This document shows positions 1 to 8,158 of a stretch of 38,181 bases of DNA, piece after piece. The notes under the pieces were generated by a model. That model saw only the letters and a program-made list of their open reading frames with translations, was not told the DNA's origin and ran no database searches. Source of the stretch: Desmonostoc geniculatum HA4340-LM1 (GTDB lineage Bacteria; Cyanobacteriota; Cyanobacteriia; Cyanobacteriales; Nostocaceae); NCBI GenBank assembly GCA_019359545.1, contig JAHHHB010000068.1, positions 1 through 38,181 of the forward strand, read 5' to 3'. A program made the translations under genes and the position numbers. Positions within the stretch are counted from its first letter, which is position 1; each line of letters opens with the position of its first letter.

Positions 1-40
1 GTGCGAGGCTCAGGTTACTGGGGTAAGCTTTACTCATGTT

Positions 41-95
41 GCTCTCTCGGTGCTGTTTATTATCTATTCACAGCGTATACTGAGAGAGCTTTTTT
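41..95 (+). terminator. Probable rho-independent terminator of an upstream gene
   Basis: GCTCTCTCGGT (41-51) pairs with ACTGAGAGAGC (79-89), extended inward by GCTG/CAGC, and is followed by six T (90-95). It would end a plus-strand transcript entering from before the window. The rest of 96-285 is AT-rich leader of the next gene; I see no further gene in it. Confidence 0.6.
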
Positions 96-285
96 ACAAC
101 ATACCTGACTTTTCAAACACCCTCTTAATCTAAAACTATACTTCTGGCAGAAGATGTAAAAAAATATTAGACATATTAAATTAAAATCAATATTAATCAA
201 AGTTCCTAAATAATTCAGGTAAGCGTGCTATAACGCCAACTTGGAATCGGCTAAAAACTTTGTTACAATCCGCAACACACAAACT

Positions 286-1560
286 ATGAACTCTACCACC
301 GAAAAACGTATCGCCTTGATTTCCGTCCACGGAGACCCGGCGATTGAAATAGGGAAAGAAGAAGCTGGGGGACAAAATGTTTACGTGCGCCATGTGGGTG
401 AAGCGTTAGCGCAGCTAGGCTGGGAAGTTGATATGTTTACCCGCAAAGTCAGTCCGGAGCAAGAATCGATTGTTCAACATAGCGAGAATTGTCGAACTAT
501 TCGTTTAAAAGCAGGCCCCCTGGAGTTTGTGCCACGAGATGATATTTTTGGATATTTAGAAGAATTTGTCGATAATTTCCTCAAATTCCAAAAAGAAAAT
601 CGCATTACATACCAGTTAGTTCACACTAACTACTGGCTTTCTAGCTGGGTAGGGATGGAGTTGAAGAAGAAAATCCCAGGACTTAAACAGGTTCATACCT
701 ACCACTCTTTAGGAGCGGTGAAGTATAACACGATAGAGAATATTCCACTGATTGCTAGTAAGCGATTGGAAGTGGAAAAAGAAGTGTTGGAGACAGCAGA
801 ACGCATTGTAGCGACGAGTCCGCAGGAAAATCAACATATGCGATCGCTCGTTTCCACTGAAGGTAATATAGATATTATTCCCTGCGGTACAGATATTCAG
901 CGATTTGGTTCCATTGGACGACAAGCAGCCAGATTGGAATTGGGAATCGATCAAAAAGCCAAAGTTGTATTGTATGTCGGTCGTTTTGACCCACGCAAAG
1001 GTATAGAAACCTTAGTGCGTGCAGTAAATGAGTCTCAACTCCGGGACTCCAACAACCTCCAGCTAATTATTGGTGGTGGTAGCACTCCAGGTAACAGCGA
1101 TGGAATTGAGCGCGATCGCATTGAGCAAATTGTCAACGAATTAGGGATAAGTGACTTTACCAAGTTTCCTGGTCGTTTGAGTCAAGATGTTTTACCAACT
1201 TATTACGCAGCAGCCGATGTTTGCGTTGTTCCCAGTCATTACGAACCCTTTGGACTCGTGGCGATCGAAGCGATGGCCAGTAGTACACCAGTGGTAGCGA
1301 GTGATGTGGGTGGACTTCAGTTTACTGTAGTCAACGAAGAAACTGGTTTATTAGCACCAGCGCAAGATGTAGCCGCCTTTGCAAATGCGATTGATCGAAT
1401 TCTGTTGAATCCAGAATGGCGGGAGCAATTGGGTAAAGCTGGTAGAAAGCGCGTCGAAACTAAGTTTAGTTGGGATGGCGTCGCCAATCAACTAGGTGAA
1501 CTCTACAACGAGATTTTGCAAACAGATCGAAAACTAGAACCAGCATTAGCTACCAAATAA
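286..1560 (+). CDS. Sucrose-phosphate-synthase-like glycosyltransferase (GT4)
   Basis: A 424-residue GT-B fold glycosyltransferase. The N-terminal half has the EEAGGQNVYVR segment typical of sucrose-phosphate synthases and sucrose synthases, where the sugar acceptor and nucleotide sugar meet. The C-terminal half has the YVGRFDPRKG loop and the E-x7-E signature in SHYEPFGLVAIEA. The family transfers glucose from UDP- or ADP-glucose to fructose 6-phosphate in the cytoplasm; sucrose is a compatible solute and, in heterocyst formers, a carbon carrier to heterocysts. There is no C-terminal phosphatase domain, so a separate phosphatase would be needed. The ATG at 286 is chosen because MNSTTEKRIALISVHGDP is a normal N-terminus; a TTG at 241 is open but adds an atypical leader. 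A hairpin terminator follows 23 bases after the stop, so it is probably monocistronic. The exact sugar specificity is inferred. Confidence 0.85.
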   Translation: MNSTTEKRIALISVHGDPAIEIGKEEAGGQNVYVRHVGEALAQLGWEVDMFTRKVSPEQESIVQHSENCRTIRLKAGPLEFVPRDDIFGYLEEFVDNFLKFQKENRITYQLVHTNYWLSSWVGMELKKKIPGLKQVHTYHSLGAVKYNTIENIPLIASKRLEVEKEVLETAERIVATSPQENQHMRSLVSTEGNIDIIPCGTDIQRFGSIGRQAARLELGIDQKAKVVLYVGRFDPRKGIETLVRAVNESQLRDSNNLQLIIGGGSTPGNSDGIERDRIEQIVNELGISDFTKFPGRLSQDVLPTYYAAADVCVVPSHYEPFGLVAIEAMASSTPVVASDVGGLQFTVVNEETGLLAPAQDVAAFANAIDRILLNPEWREQLGKAGRKRVETKFSWDGVANQLGELYNEILQTDRKLEPALATK

Positions 1561-1582
1561 CCTTCTTTGGTAATAGGTAAAG

Positions 1583-1604
1583 CCGTCCTTCTGGGACGGG
1601 GTTT
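1583..1604 (+). terminator. Terminator hairpin after the glycosyltransferase
   Basis: CCGTCC (1583-1588) and GGACGG (1594-1599) form a short GC stem followed by GGTTTT. The hairpin lies inside a 46-bp sequence (1579-1624) that recurs in diverged form at 28527-28572, so it may be a dispersed repeat that serves as terminator. Confidence 0.5.
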
Positions 1605-1632
1605 TAGACTAAAATTTTCGATAATTATCAAC

Positions 1633-1845
1633 TGTAGGGGCGCACAGCTGTCATTGGTGTCAACTTAAGCTCAAATGCTTGTCCCACATACGCTTTACCC
1701 GACCCTAACCCTCCCCGATGTATTGGGGAGGGAACTAAATTCCTTTTTCCCCCCAATCCATCGGGGGGATTAAGGGGGGTAAAACGTCTGTGGGACGAGG
1801 GTTTCACGTTAAGTTGACACCAATGCACAGCTGTGCGCCCCTACA
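1633..1845. mobile_element. 213-bp inverted-repeat miniature element (family A)
   Basis: The left end TGTAGGGGCGCACAGCTGT and the following bases to about 1688 are an imperfect inverted repeat of the right end (about 1790-1845). Both ends contain GTGTCAACTTAA or its complement. The interior (about 1694-1785) has two C-rich/G-rich hairpins around GGGGAGGGAACTA and CCCCCCAATCC. No transposase is encoded, so this is a MITE-like, non-autonomous element. A related copy lies at 11619-11843, and the interior alone recurs in reverse orientation at 36236-36330. The remaining intergenic bases 1846-1955 show nothing recognisable. Confidence 0.7.
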
Positions 1846-1955
1846 TAGTATAGATGTAGCCTGTTAACTTGACGCTTTTTCAGATCATGCCAGTCTGAAC
1901 TAGACACGATAGCATATACTGGGCATCTATGTTTGAATATTAATAATTCATTTTT

Positions 1956-3683
1956 GTGCAACCAGTTGACTTTACCACCCTAAAAGCTGCTTGTAGCGAA
2001 CTACGCACGAACTGGCTACCCTCACGGACAGAACAAGTTTACCAGCGCGATCGCTATACTATTGTCATAGCATTACGCACCTTGAAACAGCGGGGTTGGC
2101 TAGAGATTTCTTGGCATCCTCAAGCTGCACATATTTGCATCGGCGATCCGCCACCACGAATTCCCGATACCTTCACCTTCAGCCAACAACTGATACACCA
2201 ATTGGGTGGTTTAGCCTTAGTGGCAATTGAAGCGATCGCTCCTTGGGAACGTGTGATTGATTTACAATTTGCTCGGCGTCCTGGAGAAAGCGCCCTGTAT
2301 CATGTGTATGTGGAAGTTATGGGCAAGTATAGCAACGTCATTCTCACCGACGCTAGCAATATAATAATCACAGCTGCCCATCAAGTCAGTCAGCAACAAT
2401 CTAGTGTCCGTCCCATCCAAACCGGACAACCTTACGAAACACCACCGAAACTTACTGGGACTATCCCTAATTTAGGTGAATCTCAAGAACGCTGGCAAGA
2501 ACGGGTAAGTTTAGTACCAGGAGCAATCAAGCGGCAATTACTCAAAAGTTATAGTGGTTTAAGTGCTGCACTGTTAGAGACAATGTTGTTAGCAGCAAAT
2601 ATCCCACCAGAAACATCTACCGATACCCTCAAAGCTGAAGATTGGCAAAGATTGTTTGAGCGTTGGCAAGAATGGCTGCAAGCGTTGGATTCGAGTCAAT
2701 TTCAACCCGCTTGGACAAAAGACGGCTACACAGTGATGGGTTGGGGTGGAGTAGAAAGCGTCAAAAATACCCAAGAATTACTCAACCGTTACTACACTGA
2801 CCAACTCAATCAACAGTTATTTTCCCAATTGCGCCATCAGTTGAGTCAAAAATTGAATAATATTTTGGCGAAATTACGCAACAAAGCTCAAACCTTTAAG
2901 ACACGCTTGCAGCAATCAGATCGAGCCGATGAATATCGCCAAAAAGCTGATTTATTAATGGCTCACCTGCAAAACTGGGAACCGGGGATGAAAGAGATAA
3001 TTATCCCAGATTTTGAGAGTAATGAGCCAGTAGCGATCGCTCTGCAACCGGATAAAAATGCCGTCCAAAATGCCCAAAGTCTTTACAAACAGCACCAAAA
3101 ACTCAAACGCGCTCGTTCTGCTGTGGAACCGCTACTTTTAGAAGTGCAGACAGAAATTGATTATTTAGAGCAAGTACAAGCTGCCATCGACCAGATAGAA
3201 ATGTACCAAACAGCAGAAGATTTGCAAGCTTTAGAAGAAATCCGCGAAGAACTCATTGGGCAAAAATATCTCGAAGATCCAGAATACCGCAACCGCAGCA
3301 GCAATGAAGCCCCCAGCACCAACTTTTATCATTACCGTACCCCCAGCGGCTTTGAAGTATTAATCGGTCGCAACAATCGCCAAAATGACCAATTAACTTT
3401 TCGTGTAGCTGGAGATTATGACCTCTGGTTTCACGCTCAAGAAATTCCAGGTAGCCATGTGTTGCTACGTCTTGAACCCGGTGCTGTTGCAGAAGAAGCT
3501 GATTTGCAATTCGTAGCGAATCTTGCCGCTTACTACAGTCGCGCCCGTCAGAGTGAGCAAGTGCCAGTAGTATACACTCAGCTAAAACACGTCTACAAAC
3601 CCAAAGGAGCAAAACCGGGAATTGCCATTTATAAGCAAGAAACCATCCTTTGGGGAAAACCGCAATTAGTCATTGGTCATTAG
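1956..3683 (+). CDS. rqcH: Rqc2/RqcH-type ribosome quality control protein (NFACT family)
   Basis: A 575-residue NFACT protein, formerly annotated as fibronectin-binding protein A. The N-terminal NFACT-N domain runs to about residue 200 (YVEVMGKYSNVILTD core). A central coiled-coil region rich in Gln, Leu and Lys spans about 275-430. The C-terminal NFACT-R (DUF814) domain contains GFEVLIGRNNRQND and DLWFHAQEIPGSHVLLR, near 465-510. RqcH homologues bind the obstructed 50S subunit and recruit alanyl-tRNA to add C-terminal alanine tails to stalled chains. The start is GTG at 1956; the nearby ATG at 1930 leads straight into a stop. The last residues (LVIGH) and the TAG stop are spelled by a TTAGTCATTGGTCA heptamer-repeat tract, so the native C-terminus has probably been replaced by repeat sequence. 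Confidence 0.9.
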   Translation: MQPVDFTTLKAACSELRTNWLPSRTEQVYQRDRYTIVIALRTLKQRGWLEISWHPQAAHICIGDPPPRIPDTFTFSQQLIHQLGGLALVAIEAIAPWERVIDLQFARRPGESALYHVYVEVMGKYSNVILTDASNIIITAAHQVSQQQSSVRPIQTGQPYETPPKLTGTIPNLGESQERWQERVSLVPGAIKRQLLKSYSGLSAALLETMLLAANIPPETSTDTLKAEDWQRLFERWQEWLQALDSSQFQPAWTKDGYTVMGWGGVESVKNTQELLNRYYTDQLNQQLFSQLRHQLSQKLNNILAKLRNKAQTFKTRLQQSDRADEYRQKADLLMAHLQNWEPGMKEIIIPDFESNEPVAIALQPDKNAVQNAQSLYKQHQKLKRARSAVEPLLLEVQTEIDYLEQVQAAIDQIEMYQTAEDLQALEEIREELIGQKYLEDPEYRNRSSNEAPSTNFYHYRTPSGFEVLIGRNNRQNDQLTFRVAGDYDLWFHAQEIPGSHVLLRLEPGAVAEEADLQFVANLAAYYSRARQSEQVPVVYTQLKHVYKPKGAKPGIAIYKQETILWGKPQLVIGH

Positions 3684-3841
3684 TCATTAGTCATTGGTCA
3701 TTTGTTTTTCTTTGCGTCCCCGCGTCCCTGCGTCTCCCTCATCCCCCTCATCTCCCCACCTCCCCACTCCCCACCTCTACCCTGCGTTGTACCGAATTCT
3801 CCTTATAGATAGAGGCTTTTAAGCTTTGCTTATATCTTTTT
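3665..3841. repeat. Heptamer repeat tract and C-rich spacer after rqcH
   Basis: GTCATTAGTCATTGGTCATT-type heptamers (3672-3704) overlap the rqcH stop. They are followed by a C-rich tract with repeated CCCC-ATCTCCCCAC-like motifs (about 3715-3780). These are the short tandem repeats typical of heterocyst-forming cyanobacteria. No gene is seen. Confidence 0.7.
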
Positions 3842-3887
3842 TTGATGAAATTTTCTGAAAAATCTGTGTTGGCTGTTACAATATTGT

Positions 3888-3999
3888 TAAGAAAAGTTGC
3901 CCGTTGCATTTTAGGAACGCGCAATTGGGTTTTAACTCTCTTGAGAAGACAACGCGAAAAAATATTTTTTAGACCGGCTGTGGGAGGCTGGTCTTTTTG
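3888..3999 (+). ncRNA. Candidate small RNA with strong terminator
   Basis: The stem AGACCGGC (3971-3978) / GCTGGTCT (3987-3994) followed by TTTTT is a good intrinsic terminator, yet the only plus-strand protein gene upstream (rqcH) ends about 290 bases earlier. A TACAAT at 3877-3882 could be a -10 box, giving a transcript of about 110 nt starting near 3888. The open frame across it (3842-4057) is not protein-like and runs through the terminator. I do not recognise the RNA; the terminator could instead belong to a long rqcH 3' end. Confidence 0.3.
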
Positions 4000-4101
4000 T
4001 TATGAGCAGCAAACTTTTTCTTGGATTTTGGCCAAACAATTTTGGATTTTGGATTGACTCCATACCTTTCCCTTGCACGTTGCTGCTTTGACATCACACA
4101 C

Positions 4102-4134
4102 AAAAAAAAGACGCCAACTTATCTTTTGCGTCTT
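4102..4134 (-). terminator. Terminator of the porin gene
   Basis: On the minus strand AAGACGC, a 13-nt loop and GCGTCTT are followed by a run of T (plus-strand A run 4102-4109). It lies 20 bases past the porin stop and is a textbook intrinsic terminator. Confidence 0.75.
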
Positions 4135-4153
4135 GATTTGGAGATTTTGAAAA

Positions 4154-5776
4154 TTAGAAACTGAATGTGGTTCTCAATGCACCAATAACAACATCATCAT
4201 TATCATTGTTATGATCTGGGGATGTTAGCCAAATGACTCCTGGAGTAATGGTGATATTATCACTGAGCTTATATTGGTAGAATGCTTCCAGATGATAAGA
4301 TGTATCCTCATCTTCAGCTAATCCTACGAGGCTAGAACTCGTGACTCTGGGTTCTACACCCGCAATAATACCTGCTAAACTACCTTTTGTACCGAGGTCG
4401 GGGAAGCCAAGGGTAACGGCATAGTTCCAAATGTCAACGTCTCCACGGTTTCCTCTCAAGCTTCGGGTGTTGGTGTATCCAGCCCAACCACCTAAAACTA
4501 TGTTATTAGTAATGCCGATGGATGCTTGCACACCGTAAGAATTACTGGAAAATCCTACTTGATCTTCTGGTAAACCCTGGATGGCTGCTATATCTTGGAA
4601 GGTTGCGGCATTGCTACCTGTGGCTAGTGGTTGGTTGTAAGAATTGATGTAAGTTAAACCAATAGAAATGCGATCGCTTGGCTTAACCATCAACTGTGCC
4701 AAGGCACCATAAGAACCATTGAACAAACCATTATTAGGTGTAGGGTCATTAGCTGTACCACTCAAATACCCTAGACTTAATGCTAATTTTTCGCTAAATT
4801 CGTATGTCAATCCCAACCCTGCGCCGCCTATCTGGTTATAAATTGGGTTGCGTGTACCAAAGGTGGACAAAGCACCAAAAGCGCCATCACCGTCAAAGAT
4901 ATTCACAGTACTAGTCAGGTCATCTGCTGCACCTGCATTGGCAATGGCGATGACTTGTGTCTTTTTGCCCAAGGGAAATTTGTAATACAGTGCATCGATC
5001 GCAGCACTAGTAGTACCATCCTCACCAGCAAAGAATAAATTGCCCTCTGGTGTACCAATGTCAGGGCTGAGAATATTATTCGCCTGGATTCTAGTAAATA
5101 GCGTATCTTGCCCTGTAAAGCTGGTAACAAATTCTACCCGCGCCCTTACGCCCAAAGTAGTGTTTTCGTCTGTAATTTCCGCACCGTTGACTGTATTTCC
5201 TGACAAAACATCGCTGACAACCGCAACAACTTGGCCTTGCAGTTTGGTTGTAGTAGAAAATTGATTCGCTTCCAATTCCGATGTACGTGCTTCTAGTGCA
5301 TCTACACGACCCCGGAGTGTGGCTAGTTCGGCGGAAAACTCTTCTTGTAGCTTTTGTAATGTGGCTAAATCTTGTTTGTTAACTAAATCACCTGTGGCTG
5401 TGGCAATTAGTTCATTAACGCGATCGAGACAAGCATTCAAACCAGCAGCAAATTCATACCGCGTCAGCGCCCGATTCCCACGATAAGTGCTATTTGGATA
5501 TCCTGCAATACAACCATAGCGTTCTACCAGCGATTGCAACGCTTGGAAAGCCCAGTCTGTGGTTTGCACATCTGATAACTGAGACACTGAGGTAACTTGC
5601 CCCATTGTCTTATTTTGAGCTATGTTCCGATCTTTAATGTTTGGACTAGCTAAAACTTCTGGTTGATTGATTTGGGAAGTGCCAGATATTTCACCTGCAA
5701 ATGCAGCAGTACTAAGAAATAACATTGCACTGCATAGTGCTGGACTAACTAGCAGATATTGACGAAATTTTTGCAT
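4154..5776 (-). CDS. Cyanobacterial SLH/OprB-type outer-membrane porin
   Basis: A 540-residue precursor. A signal peptide ending at AAFA is followed by one S-layer-homology domain (about residues 60-125; DWAFQALQSLVERYGCIAGYPNSTYRGNRALTRYEFAAGLNACLDRV). A short coiled coil (LQKLQEEFSAELATLRGRVDALEARTSELE, written here in part) comes next, then a beta-barrel of the OprB/iron-uptake-porin type ending in ALRTTFSF with a terminal Phe. The SLH domain is thought to tether such porins to the cell wall while the barrel passes small solutes or ions. It is transcribed divergently from znuA, and a Zur-like palindrome lies in the shared intergenic region, so a zinc-responsive porin is likely (inference). 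The ATG at 5776 is preferred to the in-frame GTG at 5788 because MQKFRQYLL starts a normal signal peptide and GAGAAG lies just upstream. Confidence 0.88.
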   Translation of the reverse strand: MQKFRQYLLVSPALCSAMLFLSTAAFAGEISGTSQINQPEVLASPNIKDRNIAQNKTMGQVTSVSQLSDVQTTDWAFQALQSLVERYGCIAGYPNSTYRGNRALTRYEFAAGLNACLDRVNELIATATGDLVNKQDLATLQKLQEEFSAELATLRGRVDALEARTSELEANQFSTTTKLQGQVVAVVSDVLSGNTVNGAEITDENTTLGVRARVEFVTSFTGQDTLFTRIQANNILSPDIGTPEGNLFFAGEDGTTSAAIDALYYKFPLGKKTQVIAIANAGAADDLTSTVNIFDGDGAFGALSTFGTRNPIYNQIGGAGLGLTYEFSEKLALSLGYLSGTANDPTPNNGLFNGSYGALAQLMVKPSDRISIGLTYINSYNQPLATGSNAATFQDIAAIQGLPEDQVGFSSNSYGVQASIGITNNIVLGGWAGYTNTRSLRGNRGDVDIWNYAVTLGFPDLGTKGSLAGIIAGVEPRVTSSSLVGLAEDEDTSYHLEAFYQYKLSDNITITPGVIWLTSPDHNNDNDDVVIGALRTTFSF

Positions 5777-6012
5777 TTTTCTTCTCACACTTATCTACAA
5801 TTCGCACTCACACCGCGCTTTTTTGAAAGCACATTTTATTAAAAACTCGTCAGTAATCTTATCATAAATATGCAAGATTTTTAACAAAAAATGTCAATCA
5901 ATCCTAATTATTTTGGGAAAAGTTAATTGCAGAAGTGTGCTGTTAAAAAAATATTTTATTGTAATTGTTTACACTATTAATACTGAAATAATAAGTATTT
6001 TTTGATTGAGAA

Positions 6013-6027
6013 TGATAATTATTATAG
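6013..6027. promoter_or_regulatory. Zur box between porin and znuA
   Basis: TGATAATTATTATAG matches the 7-1-7 Zur operator pattern TGATAATNATTATCA at all but two positions of the right half. It lies 85 bases before the znuA ATG and about 240 bases before the porin start. Zur represses zinc uptake genes when zinc is sufficient. The remaining sequence 5789-6111 is AT-rich with no gene. Confidence 0.65.
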
Positions 6028-6111
6028 TATAAGATGTAGAATAAGTATCATTGTCAACAAAAATTGTGGCAAAGGCACAGCAAGCATTGGTTTTGGGGAG
6101 AAAACACCGTG

Positions 6112-7128
6112 ATGGGGAATTGCAGAGGATTTAGAATAAGCAGACAACGAAAGGGCATTGTGTCATTAATTGCTCTGCTAATATTGTCAATGGCTGTTGG
6201 CTGTAGCGAATCGAATCAGAATCAAGGAACAACTGTTCAACAGTCGCCGCAAGCACAGGAGGCTGCGTCTACCCCAACAGTGCAACCGGGAAAAACTAAA
6301 GTAGTGACGACATTTTTGCCGATATATTTGTTTACCAAGGCGGTAGCTGGAAATGTGGCAGATGTAGAAATTTTAGTGCCACCTGGTACGGAGGTACATG
6401 AATACCAAGCGACACCAGAAAATGTCAAAGCGATCGCCACTGCTAATGTATTAGTAAAAAATGGTTTAGGGTTGGAGGAATTTTTGAAAGATACTGTCAA
6501 AAATGCCCAAAATTCCAAATTAACTGAAATTGATGCAAGTGTTGGTATTAAACCCTTAAATGAAATTTCACCTGTTGTGAAAACCGGGAAAAACGAAGAA
6601 GATCATGACCACGAACACGCCCAAGGTAATCCTCACGTTTGGTTAGATCCAGTTTTGGCAAAACAACAAGTAACCAATATTCGGGATGGGTTAATAGCTG
6701 CCGATCCAGGGAATAAAGCGACTTATGAAGCTAATGCTGCGGCTTATATTAAAAAATTAGAAAGTTTAAACACCGAATTTCAGCAGACATTACAAAAAGC
6801 TCCGAGTTGCACCTTTGTGACCTTTCATGATGCGTTTCCATACTTAGCTAAACGCTACAACCTCAAGCAAGTTGCTGTGGTAGAAATTCCCGAAGATCAA
6901 CTTTCACCAACGGATGTACAAAATGCAATTAATGCTGTAAAAAAGTACAAAGTTAAAGCCTTATTTAGCGAACCGGGAGTAGATAATAAATTGCTGACTA
7001 GTCTTTCAAAAGACTTGAAGTTAAGTTTGCGTACATTGGATTCTCTGGAAACTGGAGAAACAGATCCACAGCATTATTTCCAAGCAATGAAAGCTAACTT
7101 ACAAACTATAGAAACGTCGTGTAAATAG
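6112..7128 (+). CDS. znuA: Zinc ABC transporter substrate-binding lipoprotein ZnuA
   Basis: A 338-residue cluster 9 binding protein. The N-terminus is basic, then hydrophobic, then a lipobox (SMAVGC, Cys31), so it is an envelope-anchored lipoprotein. The metal ligands fit the ZnuA pattern: His96 in GTEVHEYQ, His175 in NPHVWLDP, a third His in TFHDAF, and an acidic residue in SEPGVDNK. The short acidic/His loop EEDHDHEHAQGN (about 162-173) and the Cys pair (PSCTF and the terminal SCK) point to zinc rather than manganese. The ATG at 6112 is chosen because GGGGAG at 6095-6100 is a good ribosome binding site; the TTG at 6064 would add an implausible leader. znuC follows after a 120-base repeat tract. 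Expression is probably repressed by Zur through the palindrome at 6013-6027. Confidence 0.92.
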   Translation: MGNCRGFRISRQRKGIVSLIALLILSMAVGCSESNQNQGTTVQQSPQAQEAASTPTVQPGKTKVVTTFLPIYLFTKAVAGNVADVEILVPPGTEVHEYQATPENVKAIATANVLVKNGLGLEEFLKDTVKNAQNSKLTEIDASVGIKPLNEISPVVKTGKNEEDHDHEHAQGNPHVWLDPVLAKQQVTNIRDGLIAADPGNKATYEANAAAYIKKLESLNTEFQQTLQKAPSCTFVTFHDAFPYLAKRYNLKQVAVVEIPEDQLSPTDVQNAINAVKKYKVKALFSEPGVDNKLLTSLSKDLKLSLRTLDSLETGETDPQHYFQAMKANLQTIETSCK

Positions 7129-7131
7129 GTT

Positions 7132-7250
7132 TGTCATTAGTCATTTGTCCTTTGTCCTTTGCAAATGACCAATAACCAATAACCAATGACCAATAACCAA
7201 TGACTAATAACCAATGACCAATGACCAATGCCCAATGCCCAATGACCGAT
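7132..7250. repeat. Heptamer repeat tract between znuA and znuC
   Basis: About 15 degenerate 7-base units (ACCAATA, ACCAATG, CCCAATG, ACTAATA) follow a short inverse-sense block (GTCATTAGTCATTTGTCCTTTG). The tract fills the whole spacer, and the znuC ATG lies in its last unit. Confidence 0.85.
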
Positions 7251-8028
7251 GACTAATAATATTGCTATTTTGAAAGTAGAAGGATTAACTGTTTATCAAG
7301 GCAGTTATCTAGCTGTACGAGATGTTTCCTTTGAATTGTTGCCAGGAACAGATACAGCTATAGTTGGCCCCAATGGTGCTGGTAAAAGTACTCTGATAAA
7401 AGCCGTTTTAGATTTGATACCTCGAAGTGCTGGTACGATTGAAATATTGGATCGGCCAATTGCCAAGCTGGGGCGTTTACGTCACTTGTTGGGTTATATG
7501 CCGCAAAACTTCATTTTTGACCGCAGCTTTCCGATTTCTGTTAGGGAATTGGTAGGACTAGGATGGACAAGTGAAGGGAAAAAGGGAGATTTATTTTTCT
7601 CAAAGTTGTGCAGACAAGACCGAGAAAAATCCTTAGCAGTAACAGAAGCTTTACGGCGAACTAATGCTTATCATTTACAGCATCAAGCTATTGGTACTCT
7701 TAGCGGTGGTCAATTGAAGCGGGTGTTGTTGGCTTATTGTTTGGTGAAGCAACGGAAATTGTTGGTATTAGATGAAGCCTTTGCTGGGGTTGATGTACAA
7801 GGTGCCGCAGATTTTTACGCTTTGCTAAATGAATTAAAGCGGGAAGAGGGTTGGACAGTATTGCAAGTTTCCCATGATATTGATATGGTAAGCCGTCATT
7901 GCGATCGCGTGCTTTGCCTGAATCAAACCATTGTTTGCACAGGAGTGCCAGAAATTGCCCTTTCACCACAAAATCTTCTCGCAACCTACGGGCCGGGGTT
8001 CAGCCGCTACCAGCACGATCATAATTGA
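7249..8028 (+). CDS. znuC: Zinc ABC transporter ATP-binding protein ZnuC
   Basis: A 259-residue ABC ATPase with Walker A GPNGAGKST (40-48), Q-loop MPQN, signature LSGGQ (151-155), Walker B LLVLDE (171-176) and the H-loop His209 in VSHD. It has the length and sequence style of metal-uptake ATPases. The terminal YQHDHN adds histidines, which is common in zinc-related proteins. It would pair with ZnuA and a ZnuB permease to import zinc. No permease gene follows: the next gene is on the other strand. The first four codons (ATGACTAATAAT) belong to the heptamer repeat tract, so the natural start may have been overwritten; no Shine-Dalgarno motif is visible. Translation may depend on coupling or on this unusual leader. 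Confidence 0.9.
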   Translation: MTNNIAILKVEGLTVYQGSYLAVRDVSFELLPGTDTAIVGPNGAGKSTLIKAVLDLIPRSAGTIEILDRPIAKLGRLRHLLGYMPQNFIFDRSFPISVRELVGLGWTSEGKKGDLFFSKLCRQDREKSLAVTEALRRTNAYHLQHQAIGTLSGGQLKRVLLAYCLVKQRKLLVLDEAFAGVDVQGAADFYALLNELKREEGWTVLQVSHDIDMVSRHCDRVLCLNQTIVCTGVPEIALSPQNLLATYGPGFSRYQHDHN

Positions 8029-8033
8029 GTTGG

Positions 8034-8156
8034 GCATGAGGAGTTTGGAGTTAGGAGTTTGGAGTTAGGAGTTAGGAGTTTGGAGTTTGGAGTAAAAGTT
8101 ATTCTCCCCCTGCCTCCCCTGCCTCCCCTGCCTCCCCTGCCTCCCCCACTCCCCAC
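8034..8156. repeat. Repeats between znuC and the WD40 gene
   Basis: Two repeat types are adjacent. GAGTTTGGAGTTAGGAGTT heptamers (about 8040-8094) are followed by four exact 9-base units TGCCTCCCC (8111-8146). The genes on either side are convergent; no classical terminator was found. Confidence 0.8.
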
Positions 8157-8158
8157 TC

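Noticed and set aside
3866..3879. GTG-N8-TAC, close to the NtcA site GTA-N8-TAC
   Set aside because: It has one mismatch and overlaps the proposed -10 box, so it is not in an activating position.
3842..4057. 71-codon plus-strand frame
   Set aside because: It reads through a strong intrinsic terminator and has no protein-like pattern.
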